Below, piece after piece: positions 16,740 to 29,718 of a stretch of 64,000 bases of DNA. Origin of the DNA: CAIKMD01 sp963740675 (GTDB taxonomy: Bacteria > Pseudomonadota > Alphaproteobacteria > ATCC43930 > CGMCC-115725); NCBI GenBank assembly GCA_963740675.1, contig CAVUFS010000004.1, positions 434,001 through 498,000 of the forward strand, written 5' to 3'. Made by a program: the position numbers and the translations under genes. A model generated the notes under the pieces. It was not told the origin of the DNA and did not search any database. It was given only the letters and a program-made list of their open reading frames with translations. How positions within the stretch are numbered: position 1 is the stretch's first letter; the number at the start of each line of letters is the position of its first letter.

Positions 16740-18314
16740 TCAATGCCCGAGGAACTTGCTCTCCGCCGTACCCGTCTTGCCGATCGTCCACTCGCCATTG
16801 GGATGGCGATCGAGGACGCCTTCCTCGCGCAGCCGGTAGAGTTCCATCGCGACCTCGCGGCCGTCGCGGCTGCCGACCGCGTCCATAAGCTGGGTGAAGA
16901 ACAGCGGTTGCGCCTCCAGCGCCTGACGCACGGTCTGGTAGCGCGGCGTGCCGGTCAGATGCGGCGCGCGCGGGCGCCAGAAATCGACGCGGCTCTCATG
17001 TCCGTAAGGCGCCGTCGCGTCGAAGCCCATCTTCGCGGCCTCGGTCTCCTCGAACATGGTCGGGTCCATATAGGCGCCCTCATGCGTCTTCTCGAGGATG
17101 AGATCGCGGTCGGCGCGGAAGCGCGTGCAAAGCGCCCATTCGACCGCGTCCGCCTGCGTCACATCGACATCGTCATCGACGACGACGACATGCTTCAGGG
17201 CGGTTTCCTTGAGCAGCGCTTCGATCGCCGTGCGCGCTTCGCCCGGCTTGCCGCGCTTCAGCGCCACGCGGCCGTGGAGCCGCAGGCCCGGCCCCATCGC
17301 CACCGCCGCCGGCTCGATGCCCGCTTTGCGCAAGCAGCGCCAAATATGAAGCTCGGTGCCGAGCGCGCTCATGTTGGGTAAATCACCGCGCGCCAGGATG
17401 TGGCTCGAATGCAGCACGGTCTGGAACAGCACGTCCTTGCGATGCGTGATCGCGGTGACGGTGAACACGGGGTCGATATGCATCGGCCCGTAATAGCCCC
17501 ACATCTCGCCATAGGGCCCTTCCATCTCGCGATAGCCGAGCTCGTCGAAATAGCCCTCGATCACCATCTCGGCGTCGGCCGGGACCATCACGTCGTTGGT
17601 CACGCTCTTCACCAGCGGTGCCGGCTCGCCGCGCAGGCTGGCGAGGATGTTGCGCTCGTCGCCCGGGCGGCGCTGCACCGCGGCAAGGAAGTCGATCGGA
17701 TGCGAGCCGACGACGAAGCTGACCGGCAGCTTCTCTTTGCGCTCGACACAGGCCTTATAGATCTTCTTGAGATCGGAATTGGCCGTGAGATTGGCGCGCA
17801 TCGTGTTCTTGCTGCGCAGCATCAGGCGCCGGCAGCCGATATTGGCACGGCCGTTCGCCGGGTCGATCGAATAATCGATGCCCGACGATATATAAGTGCC
17901 GCCGTCGAATTCATGCTGCGGATGGAAGGGCAGCTTGGTCAGGTCGATCTGATCGCCGGTCTTGATCACCTGATGGACGGGCGCATCGGCCGAGGGGATC
18001 GTGACGACAGGTTGCGGCGTATCGAGCCGCCGGGCGAATTCGGAGACCGCTTTCGCCGGCTCGACGCCGAAGGCGGCGGCGAGGCGCTTGCGGCTGCCGG
18101 CGGTGGCCGCAACCACCTCGTAATGCTCGGCGCCCACATTCTTAAAGAGCTGGGCCTTGGGGCTCTGCTCGATAATGTGGCTCAGATCGGCCAGCGCGAC
18201 CGGCTCCTCATGCACTTCGAGCTCGCCGAGCTCGGCCAGCTTGCCCACGAAATTGCGCAGCCGAAACTTGTCGAGGTCCATCTCGCGTCCCTCGACCGTC
18301 ACCTTATGTACCAT
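16740..18314 (-). CDS. UbiD-family decarboxylase (prFMN-dependent)
   Basis: A 524-residue UbiD-type protein. The prenylated-FMN-binding middle part has YISSGIDYSIDPANGRANIG (split here) and RRLMLRSKNTMRANL. The catalytic Glu region is GYREMEGPYGEMWGYYG. The C-terminal part has HVVVVDDDVDVTQADAVEWA. Known members reversibly decarboxylate aromatic or alpha,beta-unsaturated acids and need a UbiX flavin prenyltransferase, which is not in the window. The downstream LivK-type binding protein may import the substrate. The first codons (MVHKVTVEGREM) allow a later start at residue 12. Confidence 0.87.
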   Translation of the reverse strand: MVHKVTVEGREMDLDKFRLRNFVGKLAELGELEVHEEPVALADLSHIIEQSPKAQLFKNVGAEHYEVVAATAGSRKRLAAAFGVEPAKAVSEFARRLDTPQPVVTIPSADAPVHQVIKTGDQIDLTKLPFHPQHEFDGGTYISSGIDYSIDPANGRANIGCRRLMLRSKNTMRANLTANSDLKKIYKACVERKEKLPVSFVVGSHPIDFLAAVQRRPGDERNILASLRGEPAPLVKSVTNDVMVPADAEMVIEGYFDELGYREMEGPYGEMWGYYGPMHIDPVFTVTAITHRKDVLFQTVLHSSHILARGDLPNMSALGTELHIWRCLRKAGIEPAAVAMGPGLRLHGRVALKRGKPGEARTAIEALLKETALKHVVVVDDDVDVTQADAVEWALCTRFRADRDLILEKTHEGAYMDPTMFEETEAAKMGFDATAPYGHESRVDFWRPRAPHLTGTPRYQTVRQALEAQPLFFTQLMDAVGSRDGREVAMELYRLREEGVLDRHPNGEWTIGKTGTAESKFLGH

Positions 18315-18544
18315 CGAAAAATCTCCTCCCGGATCGTGGTCGGGTTTTCGCGCTTTTTGGCCGCCAACGCAACATGGAGGGGCGCACGATGGGGGCGCGC
18401 AACATGGTAAACGCGCGTCAAGGTAAACAAAAAGTGTGCAAAACGTGGGTTATCCCCACCCAAAAGCTAAAATCTGTTGGCGTTAAGCGCTGGAAACCGC
18501 TCGGGTAACGGAAATCTAATCTGTCTCTGGCTTTCTCAATCGTG

Positions 18545-20426
18545 ATGTGGAAGCAACAGAACGGTAGCGACGCAGAAAGCGTCCAGACTAGTCGAAGCGA
18601 GGCAGGCGAGCGGGCCAATCGGAGCGTGCCCCAGCGCGTGGCGGAACACGCGCGGACGGCGCCGCATGCGATCGCTTTGCGCGCCGGTGCAGGCCGGACG
18701 ATGACCTATGGCGAGCTCGACCAGCGCGCCGATGCCGTCGCCGGTTATCTCGGCTCGATCGGCGTGGGTCCCGAGACGGTCGTCGGCATCGCGCTCGAGC
18801 GCGGCATCGAGCGGATTGTCGGTTGCCTGGGCGTATGGCGCGCCGGCGGCGCGTTCCTGCCGCTCGATCCTTCCTGGCCGGAAGCCCGCCTCTGCAACCT
18901 GCTCGACGATGCGCAGGCGCTCGCCGTCATCGGCCCCTCGGCCACCGTCAATCATCTCGCCAGCGCGTCACGTCTCCCGGTTGCGCTCGACGCCCGTGGC
19001 AACGCCTTGGCGCAATTCGCCGTGCGTGCCGTGCGCGAGACCAATCAACCGGGTGACCTCGCCTACGTGATCTACACCTCGGGCTCGACCGGCGAGCCGA
19101 AAGGCGTCGAGATCACACACGGCAATCTCACCCATCTCGTCGATTGGCATCACGCCGCCTTCGATATGACTGCTGCCGACACCGCGAGCCATATCGCCGG
19201 CCTTGGCTTCGATGCGTCGATCTGGGAAGTGTGGCCCTGCCTCAGCGCCGGTGGCACGCTGACGCTCGCCGATGACGAGACGCGCAGCTCGCCGATGCTG
19301 CTGCGGCAATGGCTCAGCGATGAGCAGGTATCGATCGGCTTCGTGCCGACGCCGCTCGCCGAATTGCTGATCGCCGTGGATTGGCCCGCGGCGACCAAGC
19401 TGCGCTTCCTGCTGACCGGCGGCGACACGCTGCATGTCTTCCCGCGGCCCGAGCTGCCTTTCGCGGTCGTCAATAATTATGGCCCGACCGAATGTACCGT
19501 CGTCGCGACCTCGGGCGTCATGCCGACGCGCAGCGTCGACGGCGCGCTGCCGACCATCGGCAAAGCGATCGCCGGCACGACCATCCATATTCTCGACGAG
19601 AACGGCGCACCGGTGGCGCCCGGCTGGCCGGGCGAGCTGTGCATCGGCGGTCGTGGCGTCGGCCGCGGCTATCGCAACCGGCCCGAAGCCACCGACGCGC
19701 GCTTCATCGCCGATCCTTTCAGCAGCGAGCCCAATGCGCGGCTCTATCGCACCGGCGACCTCGCCAGCACTTTGCCGAATGGCGAGATCTGCTTCCGCGG
19801 TCGCATCGACAATCAGGTGAAAGTCCGCGGCTATCGCGTCGAGCCGGACGGCATCGCCGCCAATCTCGCGCGCCATCCCGCGGTCGCCTCTTGCGCCGTC
19901 GTGCCGCGCGAGAACGCGCAGGGCGAGATCCACCTCGTTGCCTATATCGTTGCCGCGACGCGAGCAGAGCAGCACCTCGGAAGAGCTGCGCGCCTACCTC
20001 GCACAATCGCTGCCCGAATACATGATTCCGGCCGCTTTCGTCGGGCTCGCCGAGCTGCCGCTGACCAGCAGTGGCAAGCTCGACAAGGACGCGCTGCCGG
20101 AGCCGAGCGGCGACAATTCGCTCGACCAGACCGGCTTCCGCGAGCCTTCGACGCCGACCGAGATCAAGCTCGCCGCTATCGTCGCCGAAGTTCTCGGCAA
20201 CGACGCGATCGGCGCCGACGATAATTTCTTCCTCATCGGCGGTCATTCCTTGCTGGGCACGCAAGTCGTTATTCGCGCGCGCGAGGCTTTCGGCATCGAA
20301 TTGACGCTGTGGCACCTTTTCGAAGCGCAAACCGTGGCGAACCTTGCCGCGACCATCGAGAACCTTCTGGTCGCCAAGCTCAACTCCATGAGCGACGAAG
20401 AGGCGCAACGCCTACTCGGCACCTAA
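18545..20426 (+). CDS. NRPS adenylation-thiolation (A-T) didomain, Leu-type pocket, interrupted by a frameshift near 19955
   Basis: Residues up to about 470 form an adenylation domain with YTSGSTGEPKGVEITHGN, GLGFDASIWEVWPCL, NNYGPTECTVVA and LYRTGDLAS. The frame then shifts by one base near 19950-19985. In the shifted frame the A-domain tail (YMIPAAFVGLAELPLTSSGK) and a carrier domain (FFLIGGHSLLG, Ser near residue 567) follow. Removing one base gives 626 residues. Aligned by eye to GrsA, the ten pocket residues read D-A-W-F-L-G-N-V-V-K, the classic Leu signature. There is no condensation domain, so it loads a free amino acid for the P450 and the next synthetase. The codon before the ATG is an in-frame GTG. 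The frameshift may be a sequencing error. Confidence 0.85.
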
Positions 20427-20445
20427 TCGAGCGGAGTTACGTCTT

Positions 20446-21696
20446 TTGGCGCCCGATTCAACTTCCCTGCCGTCCCGTCGACCCGATCCGAGCCTCAGCC
20501 TTTATCAGCTGATGGACCCATCGGTCCTCGCCGATCCCTACCCGCTTTATAAAAAGCTGCGCGAGACCGATTCCGTGCATTGGGATCCTTATCTCCATGC
20601 CTGGGTCGTGACCGGCTATCAGGACTGCATCACCGTCCTGCACAAATTCTCGGCCGACCGCACACCGAATCCCGAGCAAATTAAGGCGATGGGCATCGAG
20701 CAGCTCGCGCCGATCGCGCAGGTCATGACCAAGCAGATGCTGTTCATGGACGCACCGACCCACACGCGGCTGCGCAAGCTCTGTTCCGTCGCCTTCACGT
20801 CGCGCCGCATCGAGACCATGCGCGCGCACATCGCCGAGATCGCCGAGACACTGATCGCGCGGGCGCTGCCCAAGGGCAAGATCGATCTGATCGCCGATTT
20901 CGCGGCGCCGCTGCCCGCCATCGTGACAGCGGAAATGCTCGGCGTGCCGACCGAAGATCACGAGCAGCTCAAATCCTGGTCGGCCGATTTCGCCGAGATG
21001 CTGGGCAATTTCCAGCACAATCCCGATCGTGCCGCGCGCGTCCTCAAAAGCGTCGAGGAGATGCAGGCTTATTTCCGCGCCGCGATCCGCGAGCAGGAGC
21101 GGCTGCCGCGCGAAGGCCTCATCCATTCGCTGATGACCGCCGAAGTCGACGGCGCACGACTGACCGAGGAAGAGATCATCGCCAATACCATCGTCACCAT
21201 GGTTGGCGGCCAGGAGACGACGACGAATCTTATCGGCAACGGCATGCTGACCTTGCTGCGCAATCCGACTGCGCTGGCGCAGCTCCGCGACGATCCCGCG
21301 ATCATCGAGACCGCGGTCGAGGAATTGCTGCGTTATGAGAGCCCGAGCCAGCACACCGCGCGCATCGCGCCGGAAGATTGCGAGCTCGGCGGCAAGCGCA
21401 TCAAGAAACGCGACGCCGTGATGGCGGTGATGGCAGCCGGCAATCGCGATCCGTCGCGCTTCGCCGATCCCGACAAGCTCGATCTGCTGCGGCAGGACAA
21501 TCGTCATCTTGCGTTTGGCTGGGCGGCGCATTTCTGCTTCGGTGCACCCTTAGCCCGCATGGAAGGCCAGATCGCGTTCACCGCGCTGCTCGACCGGCTC
21601 AAAGACATCGCGCTGCCGCCGCAGCTTTTGGCCTGGCGCGAAAATCTCGGGCTGCGCGGCCTCAAAGCGCTGAACATCACTTTCCGCGCCACCTAA
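20446..21696 (+). CDS. Cytochrome P450
   Basis: A 416-residue bacterial class I P450 starting from TTG at 20446, 9 nt after GGAG and 19 bp after the A-T didomain stop. Visible motifs are the I-helix GGQETTTN, the K-helix ExxR in EELLRYES, and the heme loop FGWAAHFCFGAPLAR with Cys364 as thiolate ligand. In the loop a usual Gly is Ala (WAAH). Position between an A-T didomain and a C-A-T-TE synthetase is the layout of P450s that hydroxylate an amino acid while it is tethered to a carrier protein. Leucyl-carrier oxidation is therefore the inferred role. Redox partners are not local. Confidence 0.9.
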   Translation: MAPDSTSLPSRRPDPSLSLYQLMDPSVLADPYPLYKKLRETDSVHWDPYLHAWVVTGYQDCITVLHKFSADRTPNPEQIKAMGIEQLAPIAQVMTKQMLFMDAPTHTRLRKLCSVAFTSRRIETMRAHIAEIAETLIARALPKGKIDLIADFAAPLPAIVTAEMLGVPTEDHEQLKSWSADFAEMLGNFQHNPDRAARVLKSVEEMQAYFRAAIREQERLPREGLIHSLMTAEVDGARLTEEEIIANTIVTMVGGQETTTNLIGNGMLTLLRNPTALAQLRDDPAIIETAVEELLRYESPSQHTARIAPEDCELGGKRIKKRDAVMAVMAAGNRDPSRFADPDKLDLLRQDNRHLAFGWAAHFCFGAPLARMEGQIAFTALLDRLKDIALPPQLLAWRENLGLRGLKALNITFRAT

Positions 21697-21718
21697 CCTT
21701 CTCAGTGCAGCGATCGTT

Positions 21719-25750
<4,032 letters not shown>

Positions 25751-25755
25751 CGGCG

Positions 25756-26457
25756 ATGGTTGCGCAAGTCGATGTCTTTTGGGCGGATCTCGATGCCGCC
25801 GCGAGCGCCCTGCCGCGCTGGCAAGCGCTGCTCGACGGCGATGAGAGCGCACGTGCCGCGCGCTTTCGCTTCGAGCGCGACCACCATCGTTATATCGCCT
25901 GCCACGGCATTCTTCGCGTATTGCTGAGTGGCTACGCCGATCGCGCGCCAACGGCTTTGCGGTTCGATGTCACCGGCTACGGCAAACCGGTGCTGAACAA
26001 CAGCGCGCTACGCTTCAACATCTCGCATTCGCATCAGCTTGCTCTCTTCGCCATCAGCCGCGACGTTACTGTCGGCTGCGACGTCGAATGGCATGACGAG
26101 CGCTTTCTCGCCGAGAACATCCCCGAGCATTTCTTCTCGCCGGCCGAAATCGCCGAGCTCGACGCCGTACCGCAAGCGGGTCGACTCGCCGCGTTCTTCG
26201 CCGGCTGGACGCGTAAAGAGGCCTACATCAAGGCGCGCGGCCTCGGCATGTCGCTGCCGCTCAATAGCTTCGATGTTTCGCTGTCAGCCAGTGCGCAGCC
26301 GGCTTTGCATCGCGGTTGCGATGGCTGGTCAGCCCGCGCGTTTGAACCCGCGCCGCATTGCTCGGCCGCTGTAATCGCGGAAAGCCATGCCTGGCAGATG
26401 AATGCGCAGCCGCTCGATGCGCTGTCGCTGCTCGCCGAAGGACGTCCCGCGGCGTAA
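25756..26457 (+). CDS. 4'-phosphopantetheinyl transferase, Sfp type
   Basis: A 233-residue protein starting 5 bp after the synthetase stop. It has the Sfp-family signature: RFNISHSHQLALFAI, then the Mg-binding TVGCDVEWHDE, then FFAGWTRKEAYIKARGLGM (W-x-RKEA). It transfers phosphopantetheine from CoA to the carrier-domain serines of the two upstream NRPS proteins. Being last in the operon, it makes the cluster self-sufficient for carrier activation. The last C of GCD is unusual, since most members have Ile or Val there, but the Asp and Glu are kept. Confidence 0.92.
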   Translation: MVAQVDVFWADLDAAASALPRWQALLDGDESARAARFRFERDHHRYIACHGILRVLLSGYADRAPTALRFDVTGYGKPVLNNSALRFNISHSHQLALFAISRDVTVGCDVEWHDERFLAENIPEHFFSPAEIAELDAVPQAGRLAAFFAGWTRKEAYIKARGLGMSLPLNSFDVSLSASAQPALHRGCDGWSARAFEPAPHCSAAVIAESHAWQMNAQPLDALSLLAEGRPAA

Positions 26458-26681
26458 GCCGCAAATCGTTGGAGCGGCGAAGCCGCTGCAAAACGTCTAA
26501 AATTGTGCGCGATATATTATATTTAAGGGTAGCGATGCGCGCGCTTAATGCCTTTATATGACGGAACGCGAATAGCGGGAGCAAACCAAGCATCCCAAAC
26601 CATCGCGGTTCAGTGGGGGCCTAACACGACATCCGGCAGAGTTGCGATACGCAACCGTGATAGCCGGAGAGGGACTGGTCG

Positions 26682-27104
26682 ATGTTCAAGATGATGGTCG
26701 CGCCGTGGCGCGATGCGAATCCCTATCTCGGCGTTGGAACTTATTACCGGGCGAACGATGCCCGGAGCGATGCCGAGCCCGACGATCTCATTAACGTTAC
26801 CCTTGAAGCGCCGTTGATCCTCAATGAACGACAGGTGCGCATGCTGGTACAGAAATACGGCACCAACTCTCAGGACCGCATGACCGCCATGTCCGGCGCA
26901 TGGACCTTGCGGCGCGAGGTTCTGCAGATGGGCCATGATGGCATCATCGCCGTCGGGTCAAAACCCAACAGAAAGCCGCTGACCCTCGTCTCGCTCGCGC
27001 AGCCGGGCGAAGTGGCACGACCGGCCAACACCGACAAACCTGGACGCTCGTCCGGCGCTCAAATCATGCGACTTGCCATCGCCGAGCTCGCCGGCGTGCC
27101 GTAA
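26682..27104 (+). CDS. Hypothetical protein, possible ADP-ribosyltransferase-like fold
   Basis: A 140-residue protein with an ATG at 26682 after GAGAGGGAC. No signal or membrane segment is seen. The order NPYLGVGTYYRA, then INVTLEAPLILNERQVRMLVQKYG, then REVLQMGHDGIIAVGSKP recalls the C-terminal half of small toxin or polyvalent ADP-ribosyltransferase-like domains, where a nPLvl strand is followed by a GyDGvi strand. This is a weak by-eye resemblance. The 224-bp gap before it contains a short stem (AGCGGC/GCCGCT near 26474) and no other gene that I can support. Confidence 0.5.
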   Translation: MFKMMVAPWRDANPYLGVGTYYRANDARSDAEPDDLINVTLEAPLILNERQVRMLVQKYGTNSQDRMTAMSGAWTLRREVLQMGHDGIIAVGSKPNRKPLTLVSLAQPGEVARPANTDKPGRSSGAQIMRLAIAELAGVP

Positions 27105-27168
27105 TCCAGTCGAATGAAATGATGTTTCCCTCGCCACGGCCCAGCGAAAGTTTCCGTTAAGCCTCGCC

Positions 27169-27208
27169 CCCTAAGGTCGCACTTAATTCAACGAGTGCGA
27201 CCTTAGGG
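27169..27208. promoter_or_regulatory. Long perfect hairpin (15-bp arms, 10-nt loop) in the leader of the 27217 gene
   Basis: The arms CCCTAAGGTCGCACT (27169-27183) and AGTGCGACCTTAGGG (27194-27208) are exact inverted repeats. The ATG of the next gene is 8 nt after the right arm, so the stem would occlude the ribosome-binding region, or the palindrome could be an operator. No T-tract follows, which argues against a terminator for the upstream gene. Confidence 0.6.
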
Positions 27209-27216
27209 CGGGCGAG

Positions 27217-27618
27217 ATGACGGCGATCGATTGCACCGACTGCTACCTCACGATCGAGATCGGCGATGGCGTGAAACGCGCGTTGGTGCGTCATTTCACG
27301 GGCTTTATCACGGGCCAGCTTGCCGCCCGCGCTCTCTCTGCGCAGACCCAAGTCGCCCTTGAGAAGATCGACCGCGACGCGTGGCGACTCACGGCACGGG
27401 TGCTGAACGAAGTCGAGGGCGAGATCGACGGCGCGCTCGACGAGACATTGCTCACGCCCGATCCACAGAAAACCGTGCAAGACATCCTCACCGCGGCCGT
27501 TGAAACCGCGGTCCACGGAATCGAACAGCACTATCTCGGCGACGATGTTTTCGGGTTCGGGAGCTTGCTCGAAAAATTCGGCGCCGACGATCTAGGCGCA
27601 ACGCCGCGTTCGCGCTGA
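27217..27618 (+). CDS. Hypothetical protein
   Basis: A 133-residue, soluble, acidic protein (MTAIDCTDCYLTIEIGDGVKR...). It is largely helical after residue 30, with no signal peptide or recognisable motif. The CTDC pair near the N-terminus is the only notable cysteine arrangement. A strong hairpin sits immediately upstream, and the gene converges with the LuxR-type regulator 4 bp away. I do not recognise a family. Confidence 0.55.
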   Translation: MTAIDCTDCYLTIEIGDGVKRALVRHFTGFITGQLAARALSAQTQVALEKIDRDAWRLTARVLNEVEGEIDGALDETLLTPDPQKTVQDILTAAVETAVHGIEQHYLGDDVFGFGSLLEKFGADDLGATPRSR

Positions 27619-27622
27619 GCGC

Positions 27623-28783
27623 CTAGCGCAACGGCTCTACGCTCGTCGGCAGCATCGGCGGCAGCGCGAGAACGATCCGCACCAAATCCGCCTGGCGGCT
27701 CGCTCCGACCTTCTTCAACACCGCGCGTAGCTGCGTGCGGACAGTCGGCATGCGCACATCGAATTCCTGCGCGATCTCGGTGAGGCGGCGCCCTTCGGCA
27801 ATGCCGGCAGCAACACGCGCCTCGGCCTTCGATAGACCGAAAAGCTGGCTGAGACGCGGCGCGAGCTCGTTGTTGCGATGCGCGAGATCGCTCATGAAGA
27901 CCAGCGCCCGCGTCCCCTTGGCTTCGCCGCCGACCGTTGTCGGCAGCGGCATCACCACCACCGCATAAGGCAGCTTGCCGGAAGGCCGCGCGATCAGCAG
28001 CGCGCCGCCATCGCGCTTATCCGCGCGGCCCGCCACCGCCACGTCGCGCAAAGCCGCGAGCATGCTGTTGGTCTCGAAAGAGCGCGCTGCCTGGATGCGG
28101 TTGTCGCGCCGGCTGAGCCCGTCATTCTCGGCAAGGATCTCTTCTGCCGCCGCATTGGCGAAGCGGACCTGACCGGTTTGATCGGCGACCAACGCACCGA
28201 CCGACATATTGTCGAGGATGCGCTGCGGCAATTCCCAATCGAGCGCACGTTCATCGATCGATCGCGCAAGACGTTCGGCATTCGCCATGTGATGAACAAG
28301 GCGGCGGAACTCGATCACATCCGCCGCCGAAAAGGGCGGCCGGCCGGCAGCACGCTCGACGAAGATCTGGCGATATTCGCGGCCGATCGCGGTGAGATTG
28401 GCGCCCAGACTATGGCCGATGCCTTGCTCGGCGAGGAAGGCGCGCTCGAAGCCGCCATCCTCGAGGATCGCGTCGGTGCGATCGTAGTGCGAGACGAAGA
28501 TGCTTTCGGCATGTGCGCGCTCGAGGAAGCGGCGCCGCGGATCGACCGCGCCCCAGCGCGTGCGATAGAGGTTCACGAAATCGGTGGCCAGGGTTCCGGC
28601 CACGACGCAGTCGGCGGCCACATTGTTCTCTTTGTCCCAGACCAGATAGACAGCGCCGGCCGCGTCCAGCGTCTGTGCCAGCATGCTGAGGCCCCGGCGG
28701 CGCGTGGCCGGTTCGATCGCCGCGTCGTAGAGCGAGGCGATTGTGTCGTCGCGCAGAATTTCGTGGTTATCGACTCTTGCCAT
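27623..28783 (-). CDS. LuxR-type helix-turn-helix transcriptional regulator with PAS-like sensor part
   Basis: A 386-residue protein. A variable N-terminal sensor runs to about residue 185, followed by a PAS-like stretch (ILDNMSVGALVADQTGQVRFAN). The C-terminal LuxR HTH lies at about 310-375 (LSKAEARVAAGIAEGRRLTEIA, trimmed, then VRTQLRAVLKKVGASRQADLV). No receiver domain and no autoinducer-binding signature are evident. Target genes are unknown. The convergent neighbour with the hairpin leader and the upstream NRPS operon are candidates. Confidence 0.82.
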   Translation of the reverse strand: MARVDNHEILRDDTIASLYDAAIEPATRRRGLSMLAQTLDAAGAVYLVWDKENNVAADCVVAGTLATDFVNLYRTRWGAVDPRRRFLERAHAESIFVSHYDRTDAILEDGGFERAFLAEQGIGHSLGANLTAIGREYRQIFVERAAGRPPFSAADVIEFRRLVHHMANAERLARSIDERALDWELPQRILDNMSVGALVADQTGQVRFANAAAEEILAENDGLSRRDNRIQAARSFETNSMLAALRDVAVAGRADKRDGGALLIARPSGKLPYAVVVMPLPTTVGGEAKGTRALVFMSDLAHRNNELAPRLSQLFGLSKAEARVAAGIAEGRRLTEIAQEFDVRMPTVRTQLRAVLKKVGASRQADLVRIVLALPPMLPTSVEPLR

Positions 28784-29127
28784 GTACGTGCCGTGCTAAA
28801 CTCTCGCCGTTTGTTGAGGCCGGAAACAATGTGTTCGTAACCCTAACTCTACCGTAACCTTTCCATCGGGCCTCGAACGAACGAAGACAAATTCAGCTAA
28901 ATGCAATCTTTCGGTAAGCGCATCCGCCGTTCATCATTCGAATGAGCGAAAAATTCGAAACAGTTTTCATAATTTCGGCGTGCATGCTCGTCGGAACCAA
29001 AGCGCACCCTTCGTTATAAGCAGTCGCAAGAAGCAACTCGGCGGACGTCGTGACTTGTGCCGCCAAGGGCCGCTGGCGGCGTTGCCCCCAACCCTCCCGG
29101 CCCTTCTTTACTTGGACGGAGGGCTCG
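28784..29127. other. Intergenic region without a supported gene
   Basis: This 344-bp stretch lies upstream of the LuxR-type regulator and of a small membrane-protein gene. It is locally more AT-rich than the surroundings (for example near 28890-28975). I see no convincing coding frame, repeat or RNA gene in it. It probably contains the promoters of both flanking genes. Confidence 0.4.
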
Positions 29128-29304
29128 ATGCGGCTGAGTTCAGCGGGCGCTGTGTGCGTCGCCTTTGTCATGGTGGCGGCCGCGATCGGCGTTATCGCCA
29201 GCCGCTCGCTCGTGCCCGGCTTCGCGCGACTCACAAGCGACCAAGCACAAACCACTACCGTTGGGGCCATAGCAGCGCATCTGCCGCTATTGCGCGGCGA
29301 CTAG
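29128..29304 (+). CDS. Small single-pass membrane protein
   Basis: A 58-residue frame with ATG at 29128, after the purine-rich GGACGGAGGG. It reads MRLSSAGAVCVAFVMVAAAIGVIASR in outline, a single hydrophobic helix, then a polar tail with TSDQAQTTTVGAIAAHLPLL. Function unknown. The frame continues upstream, but without coding character. Confidence 0.4.
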   Translation: MRLSSAGAVCVAFVMVAAAIGVIASRSLVPGFARLTSDQAQTTTVGAIAAHLPLLRGD

Positions 29305-29333
29305 GCAAAAATTGCCGAGTTGCTGGCGGCTGT

Positions 29334-29546
29334 TCAGGGCCGCAGCTGCGCGACGCCGCGATAGCGGCGCAAGAAGGTTCTCTCGATTCGCTTCTTGAGC
29401 CGAGCGACCGTGTTCCTATCCATTCGGATGATGACGCGCTGCTGATCGCTTGATACGAGCACCAGAGCCGCAGGCTGGTCTGCTCCGTTATCAAGTATGT
29501 CAGCGGCGATCGCATCATAGGTGACGACGAATTTGCGGTCTGTCAT
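29334..29546 (-). CDS. Small hypothetical protein
   Basis: A 70-residue protein, MTDRKFVVTYDAIAADILDN at the start. It is amphipathic, with a strongly basic C-terminus (RLKKRIERTFLRRYRGVAQL). No motif is recognised. Codon use looks normal and the composition is protein-like, unlike the overlapping plus-strand frame. Function unknown. Confidence 0.45.
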   Translation of the reverse strand: MTDRKFVVTYDAIAADILDNGADQPAALVLVSSDQQRVIIRMDRNTVARLKKRIERTFLRRYRGVAQLRP

Positions 29547-29718
29547 CGAATCCTCGGGCCAGCGGCGGCGCGATTATGCTCTCGCGGCCAGCGTGATCAT
29601 GAATCGGTTTTCATCCGATCAACGTAAATCGGCGATTCGGATTACTCCGGAAGCACATGCCATAATCTCGCCACAAATTGCCGCGCATCGCCGGCGGGAC
29701 TCTCGTTAGGCCGCATTA

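Noticed and set aside
26525..26540. The 16-mer AAGGGTAGCGATGCGC also occurs at 32821-32836
   Set aside because: At 32821 it is the ribosome site and start of the response regulator. At 26525 it leads to an 8-codon frame only. Probably chance, with no further similarity.
29521..29709. A 62-codon plus-strand frame before the histidine kinase
   Set aside because: No protein-like features, and it partly overlaps a better minus-strand small gene.
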